The notes under the pieces are model-generated. The model was not told the DNA's origin and made no database searches. It saw nothing but the letters and a program-made list of their open reading frames with translations. The translations under genes and the position numbers were made by a program. A stretch of 19,096 nucleotides of DNA from an uncultured Phycisphaerales bacterium (GTDB lineage Bacteria > Planctomycetota > Phycisphaerae > Phycisphaerales > SM1A02), in contig CAMPIL010000016.1 in assembly GCA_946886375.1 (NCBI GenBank), positions 1-19,096 of the forward strand, given 5' to 3'. How positions within the stretch are numbered: the stretch's first letter is position 1; the number at the start of each line of letters is the position of its first letter. Shown in pieces: positions 7,401-15,301 of this stretch.

Positions 7401-7419
7401 GGCAGGCCGGCGGCCTGCC
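7401..7419. repeat. 19-nt perfect palindrome in the coiled-coil/mqnE gap
   Basis: GGCAGGCCG (7401-7409) and CGGCCTGCC (7411-7419) are exact reverse complements around one G. They lie in the 288-nt divergent gap (7330-7617) between the coiled-coil gene and mqnE. A regulator site or a dispersed palindrome are both possible. The rest of this gap shows only weak promoter-like hexamers and a GCCGGCGGACGCCGG stretch near 7484-7500. Confidence 0.5.
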
Positions 7420-7617
7420 TCAAGCCATCCGTCCGGAAACGGGGGCGAGCAGGCTTGCGCAGTCGGAAAAAGCGGAACAGTTCCACGCCGGCGGACGCCG
7501 GTCAGGGTTGAAACCGAATCGACTGGAAACACGAATGAACACCAATACGCAGCAATCGCGGGCGTGGCAGGTCAAGGGTTCACGCTAAGATGCAAGGCCG
7601 GACCCCGGGTTTGCACC

Positions 7618-8985
7618 ATGACCGCCACCGCCACCCATACTGCTTCCATTTCCGCCAGTCGAACGCCGCGTGCGGGGTTTGATCCGCGCCTTGAGTCGAC
7701 CGTGGAGAACGTGCACGCCGGTCGGCGGCTGTCGTTCGAGGACGGCATGCTGCTGTACGAAACGCCCGACGTCTGGACCGTGTGCGCGCTGGCGGACTTC
7801 GTGCGGCGAAGACTTCACGGCGATGTGGCGTACTACAACATCAACCGGCACCTGAACTATTCAAACATCTGCGCGCTGTCGTGCAAGTTCTGCGCGTTCT
7901 ACCGCAAGAAAGATCAGGACGGGGCGTACGAGCATTCGCTGGACGACATTCGCGCCCAGGCGATCAAGGCTGCGGAATCCGGCGCGACGGAAATGCACAT
8001 TGTCGGCGGGCTGCATCCCTGGCTGCCGTTTGAGTATTACACCGACATGATGCGGACGATCCGGGACGCCGCGCCGAATCTGCACATCAAGGCGTTCACC
8101 GCGGTGGAGGTTGTGCATCTGGCGCGAATCTCCAAGCGAGGCAAGGATGGCTACGAAGGCATCAAAACTGTTCTGGTGGAGTTGAAAGACGCCGGCCTTG
8201 GCTCTCTTCCGGGAGGCGGGGCTGAAGTGTTTGACGATCGGGTGCACGACGAGGCGTACAAAGGGAAGATTCGCGCGGGGACCTGGCTGGATGTGCACCG
8301 CGCGGCACACGAAATCGGTTTGAACTCCAACGCGACAATGCTCTATGGCCACATCGAGCAGCGGGCCGACCGGGTGAAGCACATGATGACCCTGCGCGAA
8401 GCGCAGGACGCGGCGCTGAATCGATTGGGATTGACGATAGACGATTTTCGATTGACGATTGGCAATCCAGACACTTCAGCCGCAGAGCCGCAGAGGACGC
8501 AGAGGGCAAGTGATTCAAAGAAGGATGCTCTGCGCCCTCAGCCTCTCTGCGGTGAATCTAGTCGTCAATCGTCAATCATCAATCGTCAATTGCCACCAGG
8601 CTATTTCCAAACCATCATCCCGCTGCCGTTTTTCCCCAATGACAGCGAACTGGAACATCTGCCCGCGCCGACGGGGCTGGAGAATTTGCGCACGTTGGCC
8701 GTCAGCCGCCTGATGCTGGACAACTTCCCGCACGTGAAGGCGTTCTGGATCATGCAGTCGCTGCAGATGGCCCAGTTCATGCTGCAGAACGGCGCGGATG
8801 ACATCGACGGCACGGTGGTGTGGTACGACATCACCAAACTCACCGGCGACACGACGCACCAGGAAGTCACCGTTCTTGATTTGCAAAGGGCGATCCGCGA
8901 AGCGGGTTTCCGGCCGGTGGAACGCGACACGCTGTACCGGCCGGTGCTGCGGGACGGCAAGTTGTGGCGGGTGGCGGGCGGTTGA
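7618..8985 (+). CDS. mqnE: Aminofutalosine synthase (radical SAM)
   Basis: MqnE joins 3-[(1-carboxyvinyl)oxy]benzoate to SAM-derived adenosine in the futalosine route to menaquinone. The radical SAM motif C-x3-C-x2-C is at residues 85, 89 and 92, in the family context YNINRHLNYSNICALSCKFC. Further MqnE signatures are HIVGGLHPWLPFEYY, KAFTAVEVVHLARI, SLPGGGAEVFDDRV, NATMLYGHIE, FFPNDSEL and SRLMLDNFPH. These fit MqnE better than MqnC. The ATG at 7618 gives 455 residues; the longer frame needs a GTG at 7564. A 59-codon in-frame insertion (8419-8595) interrupts the conserved passage from LREAQDA to GYFQTIIPL, where homologues run straight on. No other menaquinone gene is adjacent. No clear Shine-Dalgarno is seen. 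Confidence 0.93.
   Translation: MTATATHTASISASRTPRAGFDPRLESTVENVHAGRRLSFEDGMLLYETPDVWTVCALADFVRRRLHGDVAYYNINRHLNYSNICALSCKFCAFYRKKDQDGAYEHSLDDIRAQAIKAAESGATEMHIVGGLHPWLPFEYYTDMMRTIRDAAPNLHIKAFTAVEVVHLARISKRGKDGYEGIKTVLVELKDAGLGSLPGGGAEVFDDRVHDEAYKGKIRAGTWLDVHRAAHEIGLNSNATMLYGHIEQRADRVKHMMTLREAQDAALNRLGLTIDDFRLTIGNPDTSAAEPQRTQRASDSKKDALRPQPLCGESSRQSSIINRQLPPGYFQTIIPLPFFPNDSELEHLPAPTGLENLRTLAVSRLMLDNFPHVKAFWIMQSLQMAQFMLQNGADDIDGTVVWYDITKLTGDTTHQEVTVLDLQRAIREAGFRPVERDTLYRPVLRDGKLWRVAGG
8419..8595. repeat. In-frame insertion of nested inverted repeats within mqnE
   Basis: The outer arms are tandem GATTGACGAT-type words on the left (about 8425-8466) and their complement, ATCGTCAATC-type words, on the right (about 8561-8592). 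Inside them is a second pair. The left arm holds GCCGCAGAGCCGCAGAGGAC and GCAGAGG (8479-8506), and the right arm GCCCTCAGCCTCTCTGCGGT (8534-8553) is its approximate reverse complement. The element keeps the mqnE reading frame open for all 59 codons and encodes a low-complexity, polar segment. The layout suggests a small palindromic or MITE-like element that was inserted and translated, rather than an evolved domain. Confidence 0.8.
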
Positions 8986-9000
8986 AAAGTCGTTGCGGTG

Positions 9001-9127
9001 GAATGATTTGGTGATGGGGGTTGTGGCGATGTGGCGATTTCGCGATGGGGCGACATGCGACTGGAATCACCGGCTCATCAAATGATCAAATCGCCATATC
9101 ACTACATCACCACATTCCCACATCACT
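9001..9127. repeat. Intergenic inverted cluster of short GGCGAT/ATCGCC words
   Basis: The gap between the convergent mqnE and murJ ends contains repeated TGGCGAT, TGGTGAT and CGCGATGG words on its left half (9005-9050). Complementary ATCGCCA and ATCAC words fill its right half (9085-9127), so the whole gap could fold back on itself. The 17-nt word TCAAATCGCCATATCAC (9086-9102) recurs with one change inside murJ on the opposite strand. It could serve as a bidirectional transcript end, but no T-run is present. Confidence 0.6.
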
Positions 9128-9130
9128 GGA

Positions 9131-10771
9131 TCACACAGATCGCGATTTCCCCGCCGCCCATGCCAACTCCGGCATGCGCAGGATCAGCGAACTCGCGATC
9201 ACTGTTGCCGCGCCGGTGGCGACAAGAATCGCCAGGTTGATCATGGCGTTGACATCGACCGCCGACCACTCGCGATCCACCCACCGCGCGGGAAGCCGCT
9301 GCGCCACGAGCATCACCGCGATCGCCATCACCGCCGTGACGAGCACGGTCTTCATCCAACTCCACAGCACGGTTTCATTCACGATGTGACTTGCATGGCG
9401 GCGAGTCAGGCGCAGGAGGATGCCGACCTGCACAATCGCGCACCCTGCGGTGCTCCACGCCAAGCCCGCTTCCTTCAGCGGCGTCCAGATCAGCGTCATG
9501 TTCAGTGCGAAATTCAGCAGCACCATCGTCACCGCCACCTTCACCGGAGTCTTGGAATCGCCCTTGGCGTAGAAAGCCCGGGTCAGCGTGTGCGTCATGG
9601 AGTACGCCCAGATGGCCGGGGCGTACCCCATCAGCACGAACCCCACGCGGGCGGTGTCGGCCTCGGTGAAATTCTTGCCCTGCAGGATCGCAGCGGTGAG
9701 CGGCGTGCGCACCAGGATCAATCCCACGCTCGCGGGCAGGCCGATGAAGATGACCAATCGCAGGCCGCGCCGCAGAATGTCCGCGAACATCTCGCCATCG
9801 CCGGCTGCACGCGCCAGGGCGGGAAAGATCGCGGTGGCGACCGCGATGCCGAACACTCCCAAAGGGAATTCATACAGCCGCTGCGCGTTGCTCAGGGCGG
9901 TCAGTGCGCCAGGATCAAGCGGAAAGTCATAGCCGAAGATCGTCGGCCCGATCGTGGAAGGCCAACTGGCGATCAGGCCATCCACAAACGTGTTCACCTG
10001 CAAGACGCCCAGGCCGATGAACATCGGCCAGAACTGCGAGAGCACTTCCTTGAAGGATTTGGCGATCGGGTGATCTGGCGATTTGAGAATTGGGGGAGAG
10101 GCCGAATCCGAAATCGCGCCGGTTCGGCGCAGCGCAAGCAGTGACCACGCGACCTGCACGATTCCCGCCGCGAGAACGGACGCCGCGACGATCGTGATGT
10201 GCAACGTCTTATGGTTCGCGTCATTGGCTTGATCGGGGGCGAATGCGCCCCGACTCGCGAAGCCGATCGCCGCAACGACAATGAACAGGTTGAGCAGGAT
10301 GGGCGCAGCAGCCGTAGGCCCGAAGCGGCCGTGCACTTGCAGCATCGCGCCGATGATCGCCACCAGGCACACCAGCGGCATGTAGGGCAGCATCACCTCC
10401 ATCAGCCGCAGGGCGAGATGATCGTGCCCCGCGCGCATCGAAAGAATGAACAGGACAATCTCCGCGATCAGCGTCAATCCGCCAAGCGTCGCAACCATCA
10501 ACCCAAGGGTGAGCGACGCCAGACGCCGGGCTGATGCGGGATCACTGGCGTGCAGGCGCGTGTATACGGGCAGAAAGGCCGATGAAAGCGCCCCTTCGCC
10601 AAAGAGTCGTCGGAAGAGGTTTGGAATCATGAACGCGAACCAGAATGCGTCCATGAGCGGCGAAACGCCGAAGATGCGCGACAGGGCCGCATCGCGCGCA
10701 AGGCCGGTCATGCGGCTGACCAGTGTCAGCAGCGTGACGGTGCGGGCGTGCTTCTCAAAGCGGTGTGACAT
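9131..10771 (-). CDS. murJ: Lipid II flippase MurJ (MviN family)
   Basis: MurJ moves lipid II across the inner membrane for peptidoglycan synthesis. The 546-residue polytopic protein starts MSHRFEKHARTVTLLTLVSR and has the family hallmarks RMTGLARDAALSRIFG, MDAFWFAFMIPNLFRRLFGE and GALSSAFLPVYTRL. Many hydrophobic segments fit the usual 14-TM arrangement. Later family features include NAQRLYEFPLGVFGIAVATAIFPALAR and RAFYAKGDSKTPVKVA. I chose the ATG at 10771 because upstream residues are Arg/Ser-rich shadow sequence. Its start overlaps the end of the VanZ-like gene by 17 nt, which suggests translational coupling. A low-complexity stretch (SDSASPPILKSPDHPIAKSF) in the middle is encoded by repeat-like DNA and is probably a tolerated insertion in a loop. 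Confidence 0.94.
   Translation of the reverse strand: MSHRFEKHARTVTLLTLVSRMTGLARDAALSRIFGVSPLMDAFWFAFMIPNLFRRLFGEGALSSAFLPVYTRLHASDPASARRLASLTLGLMVATLGGLTLIAEIVLFILSMRAGHDHLALRLMEVMLPYMPLVCLVAIIGAMLQVHGRFGPTAAAPILLNLFIVVAAIGFASRGAFAPDQANDANHKTLHITIVAASVLAAGIVQVAWSLLALRRTGAISDSASPPILKSPDHPIAKSFKEVLSQFWPMFIGLGVLQVNTFVDGLIASWPSTIGPTIFGYDFPLDPGALTALSNAQRLYEFPLGVFGIAVATAIFPALARAAGDGEMFADILRRGLRLVIFIGLPASVGLILVRTPLTAAILQGKNFTEADTARVGFVLMGYAPAIWAYSMTHTLTRAFYAKGDSKTPVKVAVTMVLLNFALNMTLIWTPLKEAGLAWSTAGCAIVQVGILLRLTRRHASHIVNETVLWSWMKTVLVTAVMAIAVMLVAQRLPARWVDREWSAVDVNAMINLAILVATGAATVIASSLILRMPELAWAAGKSRSV
10055..10100. repeat. AAATCGCC-type repeat inside murJ
   Basis: On the plus strand this stretch reads as repeated GGATTTGGCGAT, GGTGATCTGGCGATTTGA words. 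The 17-nt word at 10070-10086 matches, on the opposite strand and with one difference, the word at 9086-9102 in the mqnE-murJ gap. It keeps the murJ frame open and encodes a Pro/Lys/Ser segment between predicted membrane helices. Confidence 0.6.
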
Positions 10772-11147
10772 GTTCGCCTGCGCGATGGCGCAACTGTATG
10801 TGACGGACCGTCGCGACGATCGCCAGGGCGATCGCAATCCCAAGCAGATTCGCCGCCGCGTCGTACGCCGAAACCGTGCGATGCAGGCCCGGGATGGCCT
10901 GCGTGATTTCATCGATGATGGCCCAGATGGGCGCGATGATGGCAAGCCCGCGAAGTGAAGCGATCCATCGCGACTGCCAGAGCAAAATGGTCAAGCCGCA
11001 AAACGCCGCGACGTGAACAATCTTGTCGCTGTTCGGCACCTCGCGAGGCAGTTCCAACCGAGGCCAGTGCGTGCCCACTGTCAGCGCGGCCGCATACGCC
11101 AGAAACGCGATTCGCCAGAACACAAGGTTGCGAGGCCGCACCGGCAT
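10755..11147 (-). CDS. VanZ-like membrane protein
   Basis: A 130-residue protein with about four hydrophobic segments. It has the conserved VanZ-family features: SDKIVHVAAFCGLTILL with the D-K-x2-H core, and IDEITQAIPGLHRTVSAYDAAANLLGI, which carries the D-E-x2-Q and D-x3-N-x2-G pattern. VanZ itself confers low-level teicoplanin resistance, but most family members have no known function. The ATG at 11147 follows the parA stop by one base; an in-frame ATG at 11171 would overlap parA. The gene's end overlaps murJ by 17 nt. The parA-vanZ-murJ arrangement implies one transcript and an envelope-related role. Confidence 0.82.
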   Translation of the reverse strand: MPVRPRNLVFWRIAFLAYAAALTVGTHWPRLELPREVPNSDKIVHVAAFCGLTILLWQSRWIASLRGLAIIAPIWAIIDEITQAIPGLHRTVSAYDAAANLLGIAIALAIVATVRHIQLRHRAGEHVTPL

Positions 11148-11148
11148 G

Positions 11149-12225
11149 TCAGATGACGGGCTGGACGGCATCGGGTTCGTTCGATTTGCGCGGTCGCGCT
11201 GCGGGCGTGGCCCGGGCCGGCTTTGGTTCGATGGTGGTCACAAGCGGGACCGGCGCGGCGGCCGGCACAGGAGCGGATTTTGCGTGCGAGGCAACCTCTG
11301 CGGGGCGCGGTAGTGAAGAAGCAACCGGCTGCGGAGTCTTTGCTGAGAGAGCGGGTTCTGACTTGGATGCCGGATTGGGCTCCGGCTTGGACGCGGGCGG
11401 TTGTTGCGCAGCGACTTGGCCCAAGACGTGCTGTGCCAGCGCACGGTAATCCGCCGCGCCGGGACACGATGGCTCGTAGTCGAAGATCGTCTTGCCGAAA
11501 CTGGGCGCTTCGGCCAGTTTCACGTTCCGGCGAATCGCAGGCCGCAGCACGCGGCAGGTCCGCCAAGGCACATCCTGCGATGAAGCGGCGTCAAAGAACG
11601 CATCCAGATCGGAGACAATTTCCTTGGCCAGCGTGGTTTGTTGCTCGTGCATGCACAAGATGATGCCGCTGACGCGCAGTTGCGGATTGATGGACCGGCA
11701 GACAAGCCCCACGGTGTCCAACAACTTCCCCACGCCCTGCAGCGCCAGAAAATGCGCCTGCATGGGAACGAAGACTTCCTGCGCCAGCGACAAGGCATTC
11801 AGCGTGAGAAGGCCAAGGCTCGGCGGGCAGTCGATGATGACGATGTCGTAACGCGGAGCGATGGACTGGAACTTCCTGCGCAGTATCAACTGCCGGCCGG
11901 GCGTCTGCGACAATTCGGTCTCGGCCGCCGCCAGATCGACCTCTGAAAGGATCGCGTCAAGGTTCGGACGGGCGTTGATCACCGCGTCGGCCGCATCGCA
12001 TTCCGGATCAAGCAGCAAGTCGTACACGCTCTTGTTCACGCGCTGCGGATCAATTCCCAGGTGCAGCGTCAGGTGGGCCTGCGGATCAAGGTCGACCAGG
12101 CAGACGCGCTGTCCCGCCTCGGCCAGGGCCGCGCCAAGGTTGACGGTGCTGGTGGTTTTGCCCACGCCGCCTTTCTGGTTCAACATTGCAATCGTGCGGC
12201 AGGTTGGTTGGGTGGTCGGTGGCAT
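11149..12225 (-). CDS. parA: ParA/Soj-type ATPase with Pro/Ala-rich tail
   Basis: ParA ATPases position chromosomes, plasmids or protein complexes by ATP-dependent binding to DNA. The deviant Walker A KGGVGKTT is at residues 18-25, Walker A' DLDPQ is at 45-49, and IIDCPPSLGLLTLNAL is the Walker B region. LVCRSINPQLRVSGIIL and RNVKLAEAPSFGKTIFDYEP complete the Soj-type signature. After about residue 262 the chain becomes a 95-residue tail rich in Pro, Ala, Lys and Ser, presumably disordered. Such a tail is unusual for Soj proteins and could be a linker or partner-binding region. No parB follows; the next gene is vanZ-like, then murJ. Either parB lies elsewhere, or this is an orphan ParA-like positioning ATPase. 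Confidence 0.88.
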   Translation of the reverse strand: MPPTTQPTCRTIAMLNQKGGVGKTTSTVNLGAALAEAGQRVCLVDLDPQAHLTLHLGIDPQRVNKSVYDLLLDPECDAADAVINARPNLDAILSEVDLAAAETELSQTPGRQLILRRKFQSIAPRYDIVIIDCPPSLGLLTLNALSLAQEVFVPMQAHFLALQGVGKLLDTVGLVCRSINPQLRVSGIILCMHEQQTTLAKEIVSDLDAFFDAASSQDVPWRTCRVLRPAIRRNVKLAEAPSFGKTIFDYEPSCPGAADYRALAQHVLGQVAAQQPPASKPEPNPASKSEPALSAKTPQPVASSLPRPAEVASHAKSAPVPAAAPVPLVTTIEPKPARATPAARPRKSNEPDAVQPVI

Positions 12226-12273
12226 GCAGGTGAATCGTTGCTGAAGGTTGCGGGCGGCGGATCGTGGGCAGAT

Positions 12274-12365
12274 CGTAAATCGCCGACCGCCGTTCGTAAA
12301 TCGCCGCGTGCCTCCTATTGTTGTTCATCGACCAACCGGACTTTTTGACGTTCGGACTTTTGGAC
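12274..12365. repeat. Short direct repeats in the parA-recO gap
   Basis: CGTAAATCGCCG occurs exactly at 12274-12285 and 12295-12306, a 21-nt period. Further right, CGGACTTTTTGAC (12337-12349) and CGGACTTTTGGAC (12353-12365) differ at one position and have a 16-nt period. Both pairs lie between the divergent starts of parA and recO, so they overlap the expected promoters. The AAATCGCC core is also found in the repeats near and within murJ. Confidence 0.6.
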
Positions 12366-12378
12366 AATTCCGCCTGCC

Positions 12379-13119
12379 ATGCCCATCATCGCGGACACCG
12401 CCATCTGCATTCGCTGCTGGGACTTTTCAGAAACCTCCCAGACCGTCAGCCTGTTCACCCGGGAGCACGGCGTCGTGCGCGGGCTGGCCAAGGGCGCCAA
12501 ACGTGAAAAGGGGGGGTTTTCCGGCGGCTTGGATGTCTTGACGCGCGGCGAAATGATCGCCAGCGTCAAACCCGGCCGCGATCTGGCCGCGATCACCGCC
12601 TGGCACCTGCAAGATACGCACAGGGCCCTGCGGCAGAATCTCTCGGCCAATCGTGCCGCAGTGTACATGGCTGACCTGATCCACCATCTCATGGCGGAGA
12701 TGGACCCTCATCCGGCGCTCTTTGACGCCGCCGTGACCGCGCTGGAGCGGATGAACGAGCCGGCGGCGATCGAGCCCGCACTGCTGCACTTCCAATGGGT
12801 CTTGCTCACCGAGGCAGGCTACAAGCCCGAACTGAATCGCGATGCACAGACCGGCGAGCCCTTGCCGACGGAGGCCTCCACGTTGGCGTTCAGCGCTGCG
12901 GCGGGCGGCGTGGTGGTCGATGCGCCTCGCAGCGGCCGCTGGCGCGTGCGGCGGGAGACGATCGAATTGCTGCGCCGGCTGGCGCGGGGCGAATCGATTC
13001 AACTCGAAGAGCCGGAGGTGATCCGCCGCGCCAACCGCCTGCTGGCGGTGTATTTCCGTGAGATTATTGGCGAGGAGTCGCCGGCGATGCGCTGGGCGTT
13101 TTCGGACTTGAGCGCGTGA
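12379..13119 (+). CDS. recO: DNA repair protein RecO
   Basis: RecO helps load RecA at single-strand gaps in the RecFOR pathway. The 246-residue protein starts with the OB-fold segment MPIIADTAICIRCWDFSETS, then LFTREHGVVRGLAKGAKREK and GGLDVLTRGEM, which are the family's most conserved stretches. The helical C-terminal part contains LLHFQWVLLTEAGYKPELNR. The zinc-binding cysteine cluster present in many RecO proteins after that helix is absent; the only CxxC is at residues 10-13, in the OB fold. This is known for some RecO lineages. No Shine-Dalgarno is obvious, and repeat DNA lies just upstream. Confidence 0.9.
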   Translation: MPIIADTAICIRCWDFSETSQTVSLFTREHGVVRGLAKGAKREKGGFSGGLDVLTRGEMIASVKPGRDLAAITAWHLQDTHRALRQNLSANRAAVYMADLIHHLMAEMDPHPALFDAAVTALERMNEPAAIEPALLHFQWVLLTEAGYKPELNRDAQTGEPLPTEASTLAFSAAAGGVVVDAPRSGRWRVRRETIELLRRLARGESIQLEEPEVIRRANRLLAVYFREIIGEESPAMRWAFSDLSA

Positions 13120-13306
13120 GTCAGTCAAAAAGCGCGAGGAATGGCTGCACCCGGCGATTGAGCGGCCCGCGCCAAATGCCGATGAATTAGACGATCCACG
13201 GCCGGAACCATGTGTGTTGTTCACGGCGTAGGAACTGCCTGATAGAGCGCAAAATGCGCTTCAAATTCGTCTCCGCAGGGGATGCGCGCTGGAGTGACCG
13301 CGGCTC
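13120..13306. other. Intergenic region between recO and the HDOD-GGDEF gene
   Basis: This 187-nt gap has no gene with a usable start. A short open frame (about 13112-13216) gives a coding-like peptide containing KREEWLHPAIERPAPNADEL but has no ATG and overlaps the recO end, so it may be a chance frame or a remnant. GCGC(AAAAT)GCGC at about 13241-13253 is a small inverted repeat. No convincing promoter is seen. Confidence 0.3.
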
Positions 13307-14815
13307 ATGCCTTCGATTTCCCTGGATCAAGTGCTTGCCTGTCCAAACCTCCCATCGCTGCCCGCGGTGGCGGTGGAAGTGCTGGCGCTCACCACCAAGC
13401 CCAACGTGAGCCTGGAGGAGATCGCCCGCATCGTGCAGAACGATCAGGCGCTCAGCGCGAGGATTCTCAAGACGGTCAATTCCAGTTTCTACGGGCTGTC
13501 CAAGCCCTGCCCGACCATCACCCGCGCCATCGCCTACCTTGGGCTGAACACCGTCAAGTCTCTGGTGCTGGGGTTCAGCCTGGTGGATTGCTCACGCAGC
13601 AGCGATGAGGGATTCGATCTCATCGATTACTGGCGGCGGTGTATTTATTCCGCCGCCGCGGCACGCTGCATCGCGATGGGCACGCACGTTTGCGATCCGG
13701 AAGAGGCGTTCACCGCCGCGCTCATGCAGGACGTCGGCATGACCGCCATCTACAACGCCATGGGCGCGGGATACGAGCAGATCATCAGCGAAACCCACGG
13801 TGTGCACGAGCGTCTGCAGGACGCGGAATTCAATGCGCTTGGCTTTCACCATCCCGAGGTAGGATTTGAACTGGCCCGGCGATGGCGCCTGCCGACGGAA
13901 CTTGCCGATGCCATCCGCCTGCATCACAATCCGGACGCCGCGTCAGCCCACATCGACCTGATTCGCACGATCGCACTGGGCTCGCGTGCCGCTGCGACGC
14001 TGACGCACGCCGATGCCGGTGAGGATCTTGCGGACTTCCGCGCCCGGGCGATGGAATGGTTCAACATCAGCCCCGACGCCGCCACCACTCTGCTGAGCAA
14101 CATCGCGCGTGAGGCCGGCGAACTGGCGCAACTGTTCCAAGTCAACACCGGCCAGCCGGCCGACATCAATGCCATTCTCGCTCAGGCCGAGGAAGCCTCA
14201 CTGCATCACCAACTCATGGTGCAGCGCGAAACCCAGGAACTTCGCGAAACGAATTCAACCTTGGCGCAACTGGCGGTAACCGACGCCCTGACCGGCGTGG
14301 GAAATCGCAAGCAGTTTGACACCGAACTCACGCGCCTTTTCGCCCGCGCCCAGGCATCCAACGGAGCCCTGGGCTTAGTGATGATCGATGCAGACAGGTT
14401 CAAGTCGCTCAACGACAATCACGGCCACCAGGCCGGCGACATGGTGCTGGTGGAACTGGCGCGGCGGGTGCAGGAGACGATCAGCGCGGTGGGCATTGTG
14501 TGCCGTTACGGCGGCGAGGAATTTGCGGTGCTCTTGCCCGGCGCGGATCGGAAACTGGCCGCAACGGTCGCCGAGTCGATACGCAAAACGATCGAGGCCG
14601 CGCCGATCGACATCAGCGACCTTCAGGGTCCGGTTTCAGCGGTGCCGGTGACGATCAGCCTGGGCGTGGCGGCGATGGAGCCGACGCAGGCAGGCCGGTT
14701 CGGGTCCACGGCGTTGCTGGTGCGCGCGGCCGACCGCGCGCTGTACGCCGCCAAGCAATCCGGCCGCAACTGCGTGCGCGTGTTCAGCGCAAAGGCCCCC
14801 GCCGCGGCGGCGTGA
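13307..14815 (+). CDS. HDOD domain - GGDEF domain signalling protein
   Basis: A 502-residue cytoplasmic protein. Residues about 5-215 are an HDOD domain: LPSLPAVAVEVLALT, IVQNDQALSARILKTVNSSFYG, the degenerate HD-type site ALMQDVGM (138-145) and FHHPEVGFELARRW. Residues about 318-495 are a GGDEF domain, starting LAVTDALTGVGNRKQFD, with IDADRFKSLNDNHGHQAGD and the intact active site GGEEF at 402-406. It probably makes cyclic di-GMP under control of the HDOD part. The RxxD inhibitory site expected just before the GGEEF is missing (SAVG at that spacing), so product inhibition at this site is unlikely. No recognised partner gene is adjacent. The ATG at 13307 starts exactly at the HDOD domain. Confidence 0.92.
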   Translation: MPSISLDQVLACPNLPSLPAVAVEVLALTTKPNVSLEEIARIVQNDQALSARILKTVNSSFYGLSKPCPTITRAIAYLGLNTVKSLVLGFSLVDCSRSSDEGFDLIDYWRRCIYSAAAARCIAMGTHVCDPEEAFTAALMQDVGMTAIYNAMGAGYEQIISETHGVHERLQDAEFNALGFHHPEVGFELARRWRLPTELADAIRLHHNPDAASAHIDLIRTIALGSRAAATLTHADAGEDLADFRARAMEWFNISPDAATTLLSNIAREAGELAQLFQVNTGQPADINAILAQAEEASLHHQLMVQRETQELRETNSTLAQLAVTDALTGVGNRKQFDTELTRLFARAQASNGALGLVMIDADRFKSLNDNHGHQAGDMVLVELARRVQETISAVGIVCRYGGEEFAVLLPGADRKLAATVAESIRKTIEAAPIDISDLQGPVSAVPVTISLGVAAMEPTQAGRFGSTALLVRAADRALYAAKQSGRNCVRVFSAKAPAAAA

Positions 14816-14867
14816 AGTCACGTGGTACGCAGTCTGCTTTCCTGCATTCTCGCATTCCGTGCGGATG

Positions 14868-15263
14868 TCAGTGGACAATAATAGAGGCAGGTGGACCTGG
14901 AACACAGCTCAAATCTGCCCCAACAATGCGGCCATACGTGCGCGGAATTGGGCAGGTGTCGCACTGGACTTGTGAGGACTGCTCGTCTTCATCTTCCGCC
15001 TTGGAGCCGAGGCACGCGAACTGAAACAGGGGAGCTGAATACCCCTCAGATGCGAGAATACCCGAGGGAATCAAAAGCTCATCACGAAGAAACTCATCCA
15101 AGTTGCACTTGTCGTTGGTAAGCGCGACTTCTGTAAGCGACGAATGGGTGTCGGTGTTGTAGAGTACGGTGGCGCTTTGCCGGGCCCAAGCAAATCTTGG
15201 CGTACAGAGCACGCAGAGAAGTGTCGCCAAGGCAGACAGATGGGTATGTGTTCGTGTGTTCAT
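14868..15263 (-). CDS. Hypothetical secreted protein
   Basis: A 131-residue protein of no recognised family. The first 27 residues form a signal peptide: basic MNTRTHTH, hydrophobic LSALATLLCVLC, and a likely cleavage site after FAWA. The mature part has several cysteines (CNLD, FACLG, QCDTCP, LSCVP) and an acidic stretch KAEDEDEQSS, as for a small disulphide-bonded exported protein. It is divergent from the first zinc-ribbon gene, with 38 nt between the starts, and convergent with the HDOD-GGDEF gene. AGGT about 7 nt before the ATG may serve as ribosome binding site. It marks the left border of a stretch that looks less GC-rich. Confidence 0.6.
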   Translation of the reverse strand: MNTRTHTHLSALATLLCVLCTPRFAWARQSATVLYNTDTHSSLTEVALTNDKCNLDEFLRDELLIPSGILASEGYSAPLFQFACLGSKAEDEDEQSSQVQCDTCPIPRTYGRIVGADLSCVPGPPASIIVH

Positions 15264-15301
15264 GGGATACCTAGGCGCGATGTGTGCTACGATTCACCTA
15301 C

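Noticed and set aside
8419..8595. Frameshifted or broken mqnE
   Set aside because: The insertion is a whole number of codons without stops and the enzyme's motifs continue in the same frame on both sides.
12274..12365. Possible CRISPR array in the parA-recO gap
   Set aside because: There are only two copies of each of two different short words, with no uniform repeat-spacer pattern and no cas genes.
13112..13216. Short coding-like frame after recO
   Set aside because: It has no start codon and overlaps the recO end; a chance frame is more likely than a gene.
12427..13224. 265-codon minus-strand frame across recO
   Set aside because: It is antisense to recO, which has clear family motifs; the translation is Arg/His-rich shadow sequence.
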